This document shows positions 27,873 to 35,930 of a stretch of DNA of 64,000 nt, piece after piece. The position numbers were made by a program, and so were the translations under genes. The notes under the pieces were generated by a model, which saw nothing but the letters and a program-made list of their open reading frames with translations, did not search any database and was not told where the DNA came from. How positions within the stretch are numbered: position 1 is the stretch's first letter; every line of letters begins with the position of its first letter. Source of the stretch: Yinghuangia seranimata (GTDB lineage: Bacteria; Actinomycetota; Actinomycetes; Streptomycetales; Streptomycetaceae); the NCBI RefSeq assembly GCF_029953285.1, contig NZ_JASAOI010000042.1, positions 1-64,000 of the forward strand, in the 5' to 3' direction.

Positions 27873-28265
27873 ATGCAGTACGACCTGACCGTCCGCCTCA
27901 CCACGGACTTCCCCACCACCGTCGCCGCCGTCCGCGACGCCCTCGCCGCCCAGGGCTTCGGCGTCCTCACCGAGATCGACGTCACCGCCACCATGGCCGC
28001 CAAGCTCGACCACACGATGGAGGACTACGTCATCCTCGGCGCCTGCAACCCCCCGCTCGCCCGCCAGGCCCTCGACGCCGACCGCACCATCGGCCTGCTG
28101 CTCCCCTGCAACGTCGTCGTCCGCAGCGACGGCGACCACACCCTCGTCCAGGCCCTCGACCCGGACGTGATGGTCGCCTTCACCGGCCTCCCGGCCCTGG
28201 AACCGGTCGCCAAGGAAGCCGCCTCCCGCCTCCGCGCGGCCCTGGCGACCCTGACCGCCGCGTAA
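27873..28265 (+). CDS. DUF302 family protein
   Basis: 130-residue soluble protein of the DUF302 family (TT1751-like fold). Family-typical segments are FPTTVAAVRDALAAQGFGVL, TEIDVTATMAAKL, YVILGACNPPLARQAL, the LLLPCNVVVR strand with its Cys, and DPDVMVAFTG. The two cysteines (in GACNPP and LPCNV) are the usual conserved ones and could take part in thiol or persulfide chemistry. ATG chosen with GAAAGGA upstream; an in-frame ATG at 27819 lies inside the operators. Probably co-regulated with the divergent MMPL gene by the CstR-like repressor. Confidence 0.92.
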   Translation: MQYDLTVRLTTDFPTTVAAVRDALAAQGFGVLTEIDVTATMAAKLDHTMEDYVILGACNPPLARQALDADRTIGLLLPCNVVVRSDGDHTLVQALDPDVMVAFTGLPALEPVAKEAASRLRAALATLTAA

Positions 28266-28311
28266 CACCTGACCTCAGCGGCAGCCGCCCGCCCGGTGCG
28301 ACGATGCCGCC

Positions 28312-29160
28312 GTGATCGAAGTGACAAACACGGGCGCCTTCAGCGTGAACTGCGTCGGCCTCGAACGCGCGCCCTTCCCCCTGAGCTTCAGCGCCACCCG
28401 CGACGCCGACCTCTGGACCGTCACCGCAGCCGCCGCCCAGGCCCGAGAGATAGCCGACCTCCTCCCCCGCACCGACGACCGCATGGCCGTGGTCGTGAAC
28501 CTCGCCTCGAACACCTACCTGGACGAGGGCTACCAACCCTGGTCCCCGTCGCGCATCGCCCGGGACCTGGGCATCGACTGCGGCGTCCATCGCTTCAGCG
28601 GGTGGGAGGAAGGCTGCTGGGAGGTGAGCGAGGAACTCCTCGTCATGCCCTACGACCAGCTGACCGTCTTCCTCGACGGCGTAACCCCCTACGAACTGTC
28701 GATCACCGACGTCCCTCACACCATCACGCCGGAAGCCTTCGACACCCTCGCCCTCACCATCGCCACCGCAAAACCCCCCGAGCCGATCCTCCCGGCACTA
28801 CTCAACTCACACGCATGGCTCTCCATGCACGACGACTGCTACACCCTCCTCGAAACCACCGACCCAACCCTCCCCCCACGCCTCCTGACCCGCCTCCTCA
28901 CCCTCCTCGCCGGCCAAACCCTCACCACCACCGCCACCCCGACAACCCACCTCCCAGAACCACCCCCAGCCCTGGCCACCACCCTCCTCACCCACAACCC
29001 CCACTGGCTGGGCACCACCACCCCCGCCCCGCCAACCACGATCCGCATAGCCCTAACCGCCCTCCCCACCCCCTGGCGCCTAGGCGACACCTCCCCGACC
29101 CCCGACTGCATCGCCACCTTCGACACCACCACCAGCACCTGGCAACTGACCGACGCCTGA
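28312..29160 (+). CDS. Hypothetical protein with Thr/Pro-rich C-terminus
   Basis: A 282-residue soluble protein with no family I recognise. The first 130 residues are a regular mixed domain (FSATRDADLWTVTAAAAQ, HRFSGWEEGCWEVSEELLVM). The C-terminal half is unusually rich in Thr, Leu and Pro with short TTxTPTTH-like runs, written almost entirely with C-ending codons, so the coding strand is strongly depleted of G. GTG start without a clear ribosome site. Compositional bias suggests an accessory or fast-evolving gene. Confidence 0.6.
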   Translation: MIEVTNTGAFSVNCVGLERAPFPLSFSATRDADLWTVTAAAAQAREIADLLPRTDDRMAVVVNLASNTYLDEGYQPWSPSRIARDLGIDCGVHRFSGWEEGCWEVSEELLVMPYDQLTVFLDGVTPYELSITDVPHTITPEAFDTLALTIATAKPPEPILPALLNSHAWLSMHDDCYTLLETTDPTLPPRLLTRLLTLLAGQTLTTTATPTTHLPEPPPALATTLLTHNPHWLGTTTPAPPTTIRIALTALPTPWRLGDTSPTPDCIATFDTTTSTWQLTDA

Positions 29161-29272
29161 TACCCCCGGTGACTGTCAGCGCCGTTCAACCTGGCCGGCT
29201 CGTCCAGACGCGCAATACTGGGGGCCTCGACGACAGCGGCCCCCGGGACGCATCGACCCGAAGGAGACAGCC

Positions 29273-29623
29273 GTGACAGCGCAGCCTGAGCACGTCCCCG
29301 CGACGATGCCTCAGCCTGAACGCACGGCCGAGGCTCTGCGCAAGGCCCTGATCGCCCTGGATCCGAGCCGGCTCACGGACTTCGACCAGTCACAGCGTGA
29401 GGCACTGGACATGGCTGTCACGACCGGCGAACTCTGGCACGTTCGCTCGTGGTTGCGGCACTGGGCGGCCATCGTGGAGATCGAGCGGCACCCGGAGACC
29501 AGCCGGGCCTACCACCAAGCCGAGCGGATCGACACGATGAGCGATGATCCGGACATCCGCCTGCGCGGAGTCCGGGTATCCGGCGACATGTACCGAGCGG
29601 CCTTCGCTACTGTCGGCGAGTGA
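29273..29623 (+). CDS. DUF6247-like protein, possible antitoxin
   Basis: 116 residues, helical and acidic. It begins MTAQPEHVPATMPQPERTAE and has a block ALRKALIALDPSRLTDFDQS that resembles small actinobacterial proteins of the DUF6247 type, often found before RelE/ParE-like toxin genes. AAGGAG lies six bases before the GTG start. The stop overlaps the GTG start of the next 86-residue gene (GTGA), an arrangement usual for toxin-antitoxin pairs. Family and role are moderately supported. Confidence 0.6.
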   Translation: MTAQPEHVPATMPQPERTAEALRKALIALDPSRLTDFDQSQREALDMAVTTGELWHVRSWLRHWAAIVEIERHPETSRAYHQAERIDTMSDDPDIRLRGVRVSGDMYRAAFATVGE

Positions 29624-29880
29624 CCTGGCACTGGGAGTATCACCCCGAGGAGCTCGCCGACGGTGTATCTGAGGCGTTCCTCGTCCAGGTGCGGGAGAGG
29701 GCCGACGAGCTGGTACGCGCGGCGTCCACGATGTACGGAGACGGCGCCTTGTACGAGGGCTCCTCGCCGAAAGGGCAGGTCGCCCGCGTGCCAATGGGCA
29801 TGTTCGCGCACCTGATCGTCGTACGGTCTGAGTGCGTGTACGTACGCCAGTTGACGATGAATCCCTTCTTCGAGAGCTGA
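29620..29880 (+). CDS. Small protein, possible RelE/ParE-like toxin partner
   Basis: 86 residues translated from a GTG that overlaps the upstream stop. The order helix-helix-strands (SEAFLVQVRERADELVRAAS, then GQVARVPMGMFAHLIVVRSE and CVYVRQLTM) fits a short RelE/ParE-fold toxin, and MTWHWEYHPEE is a start seen in such proteins. No catalytic residue set can be verified. Paired with the DUF6247-like gene. Confidence 0.52.
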   Translation: MTWHWEYHPEELADGVSEAFLVQVRERADELVRAASTMYGDGALYEGSSPKGQVARVPMGMFAHLIVVRSECVYVRQLTMNPFFES

Positions 29881-30393
29881 CTACGCGCCAACCGATGCCC
29901 GCAACTTCCCTGGCCGACGGTCGAGCCGGTGGACGGCGTCACAACGGGCACTGCCCACAGTCGACGCACGCTGGCCACTCGTGCGGCGACGAGTGCGATG
30001 GCACTCCGACGCCGGACACCTCGAACCGCACCATCGCGCGCCCCTGTCTCCCGACTACCGGCAGCGCACCGGCGCCACCGGCTCCGACGTCGCGCTGTAC
30101 GCCGACTCTGCCGCCGCCTCGCTCCTGATCGTGTACTTCACCGCCGTAGGCAGCTATCGGGGACCTCCCCGGCGCCGGTCTGGGCTCTAGGCGTACGCGT
30201 TCGCCCTCACGGCACACAGACGGCTGTCCGGCCACTCGCGGAGCGCGTCCTCAAGGTCGGCCCGCGCTTGGTGCGTCGCCCGGGGCAGGGAGCCGTGGTC
30301 CTCGTCGGAGCCCATTCCTTGCGAAGGACGCTTCGGCGGCGATCCTGCGATCGCGTTGGCGGCGGCATCGCGGGCGAACGCATACACCTCGCC
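29881..30393. other. 513-bp stretch without a convincing gene
   Basis: Codon-position bias is weak here and only short frames exist on either strand. A plus-strand frame at 29981-30190 includes DVALYADSAAASLLIVYFTA, which looks like protein, so decayed coding sequence is possible. GC content is lower than in the flanks. No RNA gene, attachment site or inverted repeat is evident. Confidence 0.5.
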
Positions 30394-31338
30394 TCAGGTG
30401 TCGGCCTGGGACAGGAGGCGCCGGAGCCAGGTCAGGCGGGCCTCGCGGGCGGCTTCGGTGAGGGCGGCTTTGGGGGCCAGGCTGTCGAAGCCGTGGAACG
30501 CGCCGGGCCACACGTGCAGTTCGGCCTGGCCGCCGGACTGCCAGATCGCGTTCGCGTACGCGACGCCCTCGTCGCGGAACATCTCGGCCGAGCCGACCTC
30601 GACGTAGGCGGCCGGGAGTTCGGTGAGGTCGGTCGCACGGGCGGGGGCGGCGTACGGAGGCACGTCCGCGGTGCCGTAAAGGTCACCGAGCAACGCCTGC
30701 CACGCGGTCGCGTTGGACGTGAGGTCCCACACGTCGACGCCCGTCATCTGACCGCTGGAGAACGAGCTGTTCCGGTCGTCGAGCATCGGGGACAGCAGCA
30801 GTTGCCCCAACGGCACCGGACCGCCGCGGTCCCGGGTGAGCAGCGCCAGGGCCGCGGTCAGACCGCCGCCGGCGCTCTTGCCGCCGAAGACGATGCGGTT
30901 CGGATCGACGTCCAGGTCCGCCGCGTGCTCGGCCGCCCAGAGCAGGCCGGCGTAGCAGTCCTCAAGCGGGCCCGGGTAGGGCGTCGCCGGGGCGAGCCGG
31001 TACTCGACCGAGATGACGGCAAGTCCCAGGGGCAGCGCCCAATCCCGGAGGACGCGCGGCAGCACGGACCACGCGTTCCCCATGATCATCGCGCCGCCGT
31101 GCATGTAGTAGAGCAGCGGGAGCGGGCCGACGAGGCCGGAAGGTCGCGCGCTCACCAGAGTGACGTCCGGTCCCCCGGGCGGCCCGGGAACGCGCAGCTC
31201 CGCCACCTCGAACCGCCCGCCGTCGCTGAGCTCCGCGACGGTGGGCCGGGGCCGCGACGCCGCGTCCCGTTCCCGCACGGCCCGCAGGTTCTCCGGCGTG
31301 ATCGGCTCCCGACGCACCCGCCCCATCGCCGCCAGCAC
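30394..31338 (-). CDS. Hormone-sensitive-lipase-family alpha/beta hydrolase (esterase)
   Basis: Carboxylesterase of the HSL (family IV) type, 314 aa as drawn. Oxyanion motif YYMHGGAMIMGN, nucleophile GKSAGGGLTAALA, and the C-terminal acid/base in YVEVGSAEMFRDE and PGAFHGFD are all present. The start is uncertain. GTG at 31338 is the first standard codon, but the sequence directly upstream (about 31339-31380) reads ATPPFDPELGA in frame, which is typical N-terminal sequence for this family. The true start may therefore be a non-standard codon near 31380, close to the stop of the upstream gene at 31382. Confidence 0.87.
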   Translation of the reverse strand: MLAAMGRVRREPITPENLRAVRERDAASRPRPTVAELSDGGRFEVAELRVPGPPGGPDVTLVSARPSGLVGPLPLLYYMHGGAMIMGNAWSVLPRVLRDWALPLGLAVISVEYRLAPATPYPGPLEDCYAGLLWAAEHAADLDVDPNRIVFGGKSAGGGLTAALALLTRDRGGPVPLGQLLLSPMLDDRNSSFSSGQMTGVDVWDLTSNATAWQALLGDLYGTADVPPYAAPARATDLTELPAAYVEVGSAEMFRDEGVAYANAIWQSGGQAELHVWPGAFHGFDSLAPKAALTEAAREARLTWLRRLLSQADT

Positions 31339-31381
31339 GGCGCCCAGTTCGGGATCGAACGGCGGGGTCGCCTGCGCGATC

Positions 31382-31774
31382 TCAGTGCCCCTCAGTCACG
31401 TTGAACGCGCCCGTCCGCCACGAGATCGTCTTGACGCCCCCCGTAGGCCAGCCCGACGACAACCGCCGACGCCCGGCCCCGAGCGCACCCAGCGCCGCCA
31501 GATCAGCCCCGTTGCCCGCGACCACCGCCGCGGCCTCGTCCTCCGTCACCGGGACGATGTCGAAGTACTGCGCATCGTCGCCACCGGACCAGTCGACGAA
31601 CTCGGTGAAGATCACGACGAACCGCTGCCCACAGCTCGGGCAGACACGCACACTCACCCCGAAATGCGAGTCCTCGACGACCCGATGCTCGGACGTGAGC
31701 CGGCTGAAGCAGTACTCAAGAGCAGCCTCAGCATCCTCGCCACCACAACACTCCACGCGCCCGAACTCGATCAT
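31382..31774 (-). CDS. Hypothetical cysteine-containing protein
   Basis: 130 residues. Cys pairs occur at GRVECCGGED and in VRVCPSCGQRFVVIFTEFVD, with another Cys in ALEYCFSR, so a small zinc-binding site is plausible. The middle (VDWSGGDDAQYFDIVPVTED) is typical of short actinobacterial orphan proteins. It is immediately upstream of the esterase gene on the same strand and may share its transcript. No function assigned. Confidence 0.62.
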   Translation of the reverse strand: MIEFGRVECCGGEDAEAALEYCFSRLTSEHRVVEDSHFGVSVRVCPSCGQRFVVIFTEFVDWSGGDDAQYFDIVPVTEDEAAAVVAGNGADLAALGALGAGRRRLSSGWPTGGVKTISWRTGAFNVTEGH

Positions 31775-31906
31775 GTTGGCACCCTATCGACTGCACTCAC
31801 GCGCCGCTTCGCAGCCCACCGCCCCGCCCGCAGGACGGTCGGAGCGCGACGTCATGATGTGCGGACGCATTCCGATGAAACCGGCCGGGTCGGGGAGGCA
31901 GTCGAC

Positions 31907-32344
31907 GTGACGATGGTGGAGGTCTTCCGACTGGACGACGGAAGCCAAAGCGTGGTGTTGAAGGTTGCCATCGAGCCGAGCTTCCGAAGCGGCGACCACC
32001 GCTACCACAACGCCGAGTTGATAGTGCAGAGCGACTGGATCAACACCCGGACCGATCTGGACGTCAGAATCGGCGGCGCCGACGACGAGCTGACCGAATG
32101 GGCTGAGCTGCTTCAACGTCTCGGCGACTGGGAAATCAACGGCGAGCCCAACACCACAGTGGAATGGCCGAGTTCCGGCGAAGGAGGCTACGTGAGAATC
32201 GCCGCGGACGACCCGTATCAGGTCAGCGTCACCGACGGACCTCGCACGGGCATCACCATCCAGATCCCGTTGGACCTACCCGCAGAGTGGTTGGACGTGA
32301 ACACAGCGATGCTCGACCAGGCCCGGCTGCGACTCACCCCGTGA
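31907..32344 (+). CDS. DUF5959 family protein
   Basis: 145-residue soluble protein matching actinobacterial DUF5959: VEVFRLDDGSQSVVLKVAIE, HNAELIVQSDW, DLDVRIGGADDELTEWAELL and the C-terminal QVSVTDGPRTGITIQIPLDL. GTG start with GGGGAGG eight bases upstream; an ATG two codons later is also possible. Such proteins are scattered, strain-specific and sometimes immunity-like, but no activity is known. It is followed at 94 bp by another small gene of similar size. Confidence 0.8.
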   Translation: MTMVEVFRLDDGSQSVVLKVAIEPSFRSGDHRYHNAELIVQSDWINTRTDLDVRIGGADDELTEWAELLQRLGDWEINGEPNTTVEWPSSGEGGYVRIAADDPYQVSVTDGPRTGITIQIPLDLPAEWLDVNTAMLDQARLRLTP

Positions 32345-32437
32345 GCCCGCTCGAAACATAGGCGAACACCCCGTCACGAAGACCGCAGAACCCGCACGTT
32401 CGCGCACGATCCGCAGGATCGATCTCCAAGGAGCCCT

Positions 32438-32842
32438 ATGGCAAAAACCCAACCGGCGCGCGTACGTCTCGGCGGCAACGAGGCGTGGTTGGAATTGTCG
32501 CGGACCGACGGGAACGTGTGGAGGATCTCGGCGGACTGGTGCTCGTGGTTGACCGCTGAGTTCACCACTCACTTGACCACCGCAGAAGCCCTCGACTTCG
32601 CCGACCGGGTACTCGCCCACCTCGCTGCCGCGTCGCGTGCGCCGTTCACCGCAGCGGTGACTCCCTCCAGGAACAATCCGATCACACTGACTGGCGTCCC
32701 CGTCGGCGACGGCTTCGCCGTCCTCGCAATGCTCACACCTAACGGCGACGACAACGTCTGCCGTCTCCAAATGGAGATCGATCCGATCTCCTCCAGCGAA
32801 CTACACCATCTCTTCAGCGCGTTCCGCAGCTCACTCAACTGA
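32438..32842 (+). CDS. Hypothetical protein of DUF5959-like size and style
   Basis: 134 residues: RVRLGGNEAWLELSRTDGNV, then ADWCSWLTAEFTTHLTTAEA and LDFADRVLAHLAAA. The layout (N-terminal strands, a Trp-rich middle, helix) suggests a small sandwich domain like its neighbour, but identity is too low to call them paralogues. CAAGGAG upstream supports the ATG. GC content is lower than in core genes. Function unknown. Confidence 0.6.
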   Translation: MAKTQPARVRLGGNEAWLELSRTDGNVWRISADWCSWLTAEFTTHLTTAEALDFADRVLAHLAAASRAPFTAAVTPSRNNPITLTGVPVGDGFAVLAMLTPNGDDNVCRLQMEIDPISSSELHHLFSAFRSSLN

Positions 32843-32884
32843 CGCCCGAGCGCGCGGCCGCGCGCGGCGATGACGGGCGGCTGC

Positions 32885-33020
32885 CCAACCTGGGGGTGGG
32901 GTTGGTCGTTTTAGTAGGTGGTGGGGGTTCGTTCGGGCTTGGGGGTGGGGTGGGTGTCCCCCGGGTGGGGGATCTGGATCGTCTTGGCGCGGGAGGTGGT
33001 GGGGGTGGGGCTGTCGTCAG
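32885..33020 (+). other. G-rich tracts with G-quadruplex potential
   Basis: The 135 bases before the membrane-protein ATG hold many G runs on the plus strand, for example GGGGGTGGGGTGGG near 32941-32954, and further runs of four to five G at 32966 and 32997-33018. Several sets of four G tracts with short loops occur. This could fold in the DNA coding strand or the mRNA leader. Confidence 0.65.
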
Positions 33021-33029
33021 GGTTGGGGC

Positions 33030-34010
33030 ATGGAGATCATGCGCGCCGAGGCTGCTACCGGATCTGTTGAGACCGTTGTCGATGGCGGGCAGCGGGAGCG
33101 GTTGCGGCGCAGGCTCGGGGTTGCTGCCGTTGTCGCCTGCCTGCCCTATCTCGGGCTGAAGTTCCTGTGGGTGTGTCGTGTCGATGTCGGGGTCATCGAT
33201 CACGACCGGGTCAGCGGCGCGGCGTGGGCGGCGGCCAATGGGGCGACGTTTGTCATGGACGCGGTCGCGGCGCTGATCGCGTTCGCGTTGTCGCGGCCGG
33301 GCGGGCCGCGGGTGCGGCCGTGGCTGATCGTCGTGCCGATGTGGATCGCGTCGGGGCTGCTGGGCGTCATCATGCTCGCCGTGCCGGTGAGCCTGGCGGC
33401 GCTGCCGTTCGGTGCGCCGAATCCGTTCTCAGGTGACGGGTTCCTCGAACCGTGGGTGTACGCGTTGGTCTACGGCGGCTTCATCGTCGAAGGTGCGGTG
33501 TTGTTGGGCGCGTTCGCGCTGTACGCGGACGAGCGTTGGGGGGTGTGGCTGCGTTCGCCCGTGCGCGGCACGCGGTTCACGCCGGGGTGGCGTACGGCGG
33601 GGTTCGTCGCGGCGGGGCTGCTGGCCGTCGCCGCCGCGGTGCGGATCGGGTGGGCGTGCGGCGTCGAGGCGGGGCTGACCGCGCAGCGGATCGAGGATCT
33701 CGACGGTGTGGCGCGCACGGTCGAGGCGGTGCAGGGGCTGTTCGCGTTGGCGGGCGCTGTGGGGGTGTTCGCGCTGGTGGGGCCGTCGGCGGGGCGGGTG
33801 TCGGTGCGCGTGCCGGTGGTGCTCGCGTGGGTGGGCACCGCTGTGGCGTTCGGCTGGGGTGGCTTCATCGGGCTGACCGGTGCGCTGGTCGGCAGCGACC
33901 ACGCGCCGTCGGCTGGGATGACGGCGGTGTACAGCGCGGAGCTGGTCGCTGCGCTGGTGGCGTTCGCGGGTGGGGCGCGGGTTGGTGTGGGGCGGTACGG
34001 GCGGATGTGA
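33030..34010 (+). CDS. Multi-pass membrane protein of unknown function
   Basis: 326 residues with about eight membrane helices, starting after a 30-residue basic tail (RERLRRRLGV). Helices include AAVVACLPYLGLKFLWV, PWLIVVPMWIASGLLGVIML, GGFIVEGAVLLGAFALYA and LVAALVAFAGGARVGV. I see no catalytic or transporter motif. Many Trp and Gly positions recall actinobacterial orphan membrane proteins. ATG at 33030 is used; ATG at 33039 is equally possible, and the ribosome site is weak in the G-rich leader. Confidence 0.72.
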   Translation: MEIMRAEAATGSVETVVDGGQRERLRRRLGVAAVVACLPYLGLKFLWVCRVDVGVIDHDRVSGAAWAAANGATFVMDAVAALIAFALSRPGGPRVRPWLIVVPMWIASGLLGVIMLAVPVSLAALPFGAPNPFSGDGFLEPWVYALVYGGFIVEGAVLLGAFALYADERWGVWLRSPVRGTRFTPGWRTAGFVAAGLLAVAAAVRIGWACGVEAGLTAQRIEDLDGVARTVEAVQGLFALAGAVGVFALVGPSAGRVSVRVPVVLAWVGTAVAFGWGGFIGLTGALVGSDHAPSAGMTAVYSAELVAALVAFAGGARVGVGRYGRM

Positions 34011-34103
34011 GGCGCCGTTCGCGGCGGAGTCGAACGTCAGAGCGAAGTGCTTGTATGGAGGTCAGACCGGAGACCACCGTCCACCACGAGAGCCACTCGG
34101 GGG

Positions 34104-34433
34104 GTGACCGCCGTGACCGCTTTTCCGCCGAACGAAGACCCTCGATCCGACGCCGCTGCGGGCGATCGGCCGACATCCGACGCCGTGCCGCAAACGGACG
34201 TTTCCAGCAACGAGACCCTGGACCCCACCCACTCCGACGCACCGCCCTCGACCTGCGTGTGCCCGGTTCCCTGGGCCCGGCTCGTCGCGCACGTCGAGGA
34301 CGAGGTCCTGCCCGCGCGCCCGGCCGCTACGCCCGGTCCGGCGGCGGCGCTGTACTACGCGCAGTGCGCCACGTGCGGGGCGCGCTACCCCGGCGCGTGG
34401 CGGGTCGACCACGCGACGCGGCGGGCCTCGTAA
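34104..34433 (+). CDS. Small hypothetical protein with C-terminal Cys motif
   Basis: 109 residues from the GTG at 34104. The first half is Asp/Ser/Pro-rich and probably disordered. The second half contains STCVCPVPWARLVAHVEDEV and AQCATCGARYPGAWRVDH, so two Cys pairs may hold a metal ion. An upstream ATG at 34047 is possible but the residues added look random. No clear family. Confidence 0.5.
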   Translation: MTAVTAFPPNEDPRSDAAAGDRPTSDAVPQTDVSSNETLDPTHSDAPPSTCVCPVPWARLVAHVEDEVLPARPAATPGPAAALYYAQCATCGARYPGAWRVDHATRRAS

Positions 34434-34568
34434 CCGGGGCGGGCCGCAGCGGGTGGCGATGGCGGGTGACAGGTGGCCGATGGGGGCGGTACGAACAGCC
34501 AGAACAGCCGACGCAGGCCCCCGCGCCTCCCCCGGCGCCCGGCCGAACGGCCCCGTTATGCTTCCGTG

Positions 34569-35375
34569 ATGACGATCTTGAACGCACACGCCGACGACGC
34601 GCGCCTCGCCATCGCGGCCGCCGAGGCCGGGGCAGACGTCGTCCGGGCCATGTACGGCGGCCCGCTCGCCCGGTTCGAGAAGGACGCAGGCGACTTCGCG
34701 ACCGCGGCCGATGTCGACGCGGAAAAAGCGATCATCGACGTCCTGCGCACCGCGCGGCCCGACGACGCGGTCACGGGCGAGGAGAGCGGCCGGACCGGTG
34801 CGGACGACGCGCGCCGCCGGTGGCTCGTCGACCCGCTGTGCGGCACGCTCAACTACGCGGTGCGGAACATGCTCGTCGCCGTCAACGTCGCGCTGCGCTC
34901 CGGGCGGGACACCCTCGCGGCGGCGTCCGCGGACCCCTTCAACGGCGAGGTGTTCTGGACGGACGGCGAGCGCGCGTACGTCCGGGCCGAGGGCGAGGAC
35001 CGCGTCCTCGAGCCCTCCGCCGCGTCGAACCTCGTCGACGTCAACCTCGACCCGCCGTTCCCGAACGCCCCGCGGTTCCAGCCCGCGAGGCTCCTGGCCG
35101 ACCCGGGCTTCATCGGCCGGTTCCGCCCGCGCGTCGTGTCGACCACGCTCGCGGTGGCGTGGGTCGCGGCGGGGCGGCGGGCGGCGTACGTCACCGACGG
35201 ACACCTCGACGACAGCGTGCACTTCACCGCAGGCATCGCCCTGTGCGAGGCGGCCGGCTGCGTCGTCACCGACCTCGACGGCAAGCCGGTGCACAGCGGC
35301 ACGGGCGGCCTCCTCGTCGCCGCCGACGACGCCACGCACGGCGCACTGCTGGAGTTGATCCGGCACCAGGCCTGA
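34569..35375 (+). CDS. Inositol monophosphatase-fold protein with altered metal ligands
   Basis: 268 residues with the layout of the IMPase/FBPase-like phosphatases: KDAGDFATAADVDAEKAIID, the GEES glutamates at 71-72, and a motif reading WLVDPLCGTLNYA. The canonical motif is DP(L/I)DGT; here the second metal-binding Asp is Cys91. The later family motif WDxAAG reads VHFTAG, so its Asp is His218. Substitutions at two of the usual ligands suggest an altered metal site or loss of phosphatase activity, although a Cys/His site could still bind a metal. It is monocistronic with ATG start. Confidence 0.85.
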   Translation: MTILNAHADDARLAIAAAEAGADVVRAMYGGPLARFEKDAGDFATAADVDAEKAIIDVLRTARPDDAVTGEESGRTGADDARRRWLVDPLCGTLNYAVRNMLVAVNVALRSGRDTLAAASADPFNGEVFWTDGERAYVRAEGEDRVLEPSAASNLVDVNLDPPFPNAPRFQPARLLADPGFIGRFRPRVVSTTLAVAWVAAGRRAAYVTDGHLDDSVHFTAGIALCEAAGCVVTDLDGKPVHSGTGGLLVAADDATHGALLELIRHQA

Positions 35376-35930
35376 GACCGACGGAACGACGGGCTACGGC
35401 CGAACGGACCCGCCCGGCCGACTCGACGAGCCTGGCGTACCCGACGTGCCCGACCTCCACGTTCGTGGTCGTGAGCCGACGACCGCCCGCGGAACGCCGT
35501 GCCCCAACGCCCTCAGACCGACCCGGCACCAGGTCTCAGCCCGAAACAAAGGCTGCCGCAAAACCGACCAGCCCAAGTTCCAGATTTCGGTCCGCAAGCG
35601 GACTGGAGCCTGCGGCAACCACTGGCAACCACCGGGTTCCGAAGGGCACTCCAGCCGCGCGACGCCCGCGGCCAGGCAGCCGGCGGATCTGCGCCCTGCA
35701 GCAAGCGCTTAGGGCGCGCTTGGTGGAAGGCTCGTGGCCCGCGCCGCGTGGCCCGCACACTCGCGGCGTCGCCGCCACCCGGCGAGCTGAGCGGGGCGGG
35801 CCGAACACCGCCGGGACCGGTCGTCTGCAGGTGCGGGCCTGAGACGCACCCGCCGCCGAGCGGGTGTGTCGTTCTTCGGTCACGGCGCGCCTGTCTTCCG
35901 TGGCTCGTTCGGACCCGGGACGGTGGGCGG
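35376..35930. other. 555-bp intergenic stretch; no gene found
   Basis: Frames on both strands are broken, or long only because of GC content, and show no recognisable domain. Two features stand out: a terminator-like hairpin at 35843-35870, and a patch of lower GC around 35540-35590. No tRNA-like arms were seen when I looked for T-loop sequences. Confidence 0.5.
35843..35870 (+). terminator. Terminator-like hairpin
   Basis: GACGCACCCGC (35843-35853) pairs with GCGGGTGTGTC (35860-35870) through one G-U pair and a six-base loop, followed by GTTCTTC. It lies 60 bases before the LtrA start and may end transcription arriving from upstream. Confidence 0.55.

Noticed and set aside
29929-31404. 491-codon plus-strand frame across the decayed stretch and esterase gene
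   Set aside because: Mostly antisense to the esterase gene, whose catalytic motifs fix the true strand.
35376-35930. Possible tRNA or small RNA gene in the gap
   Set aside because: I found no T-loop or acceptor pairing and no conserved RNA pattern, only one terminator-like hairpin.
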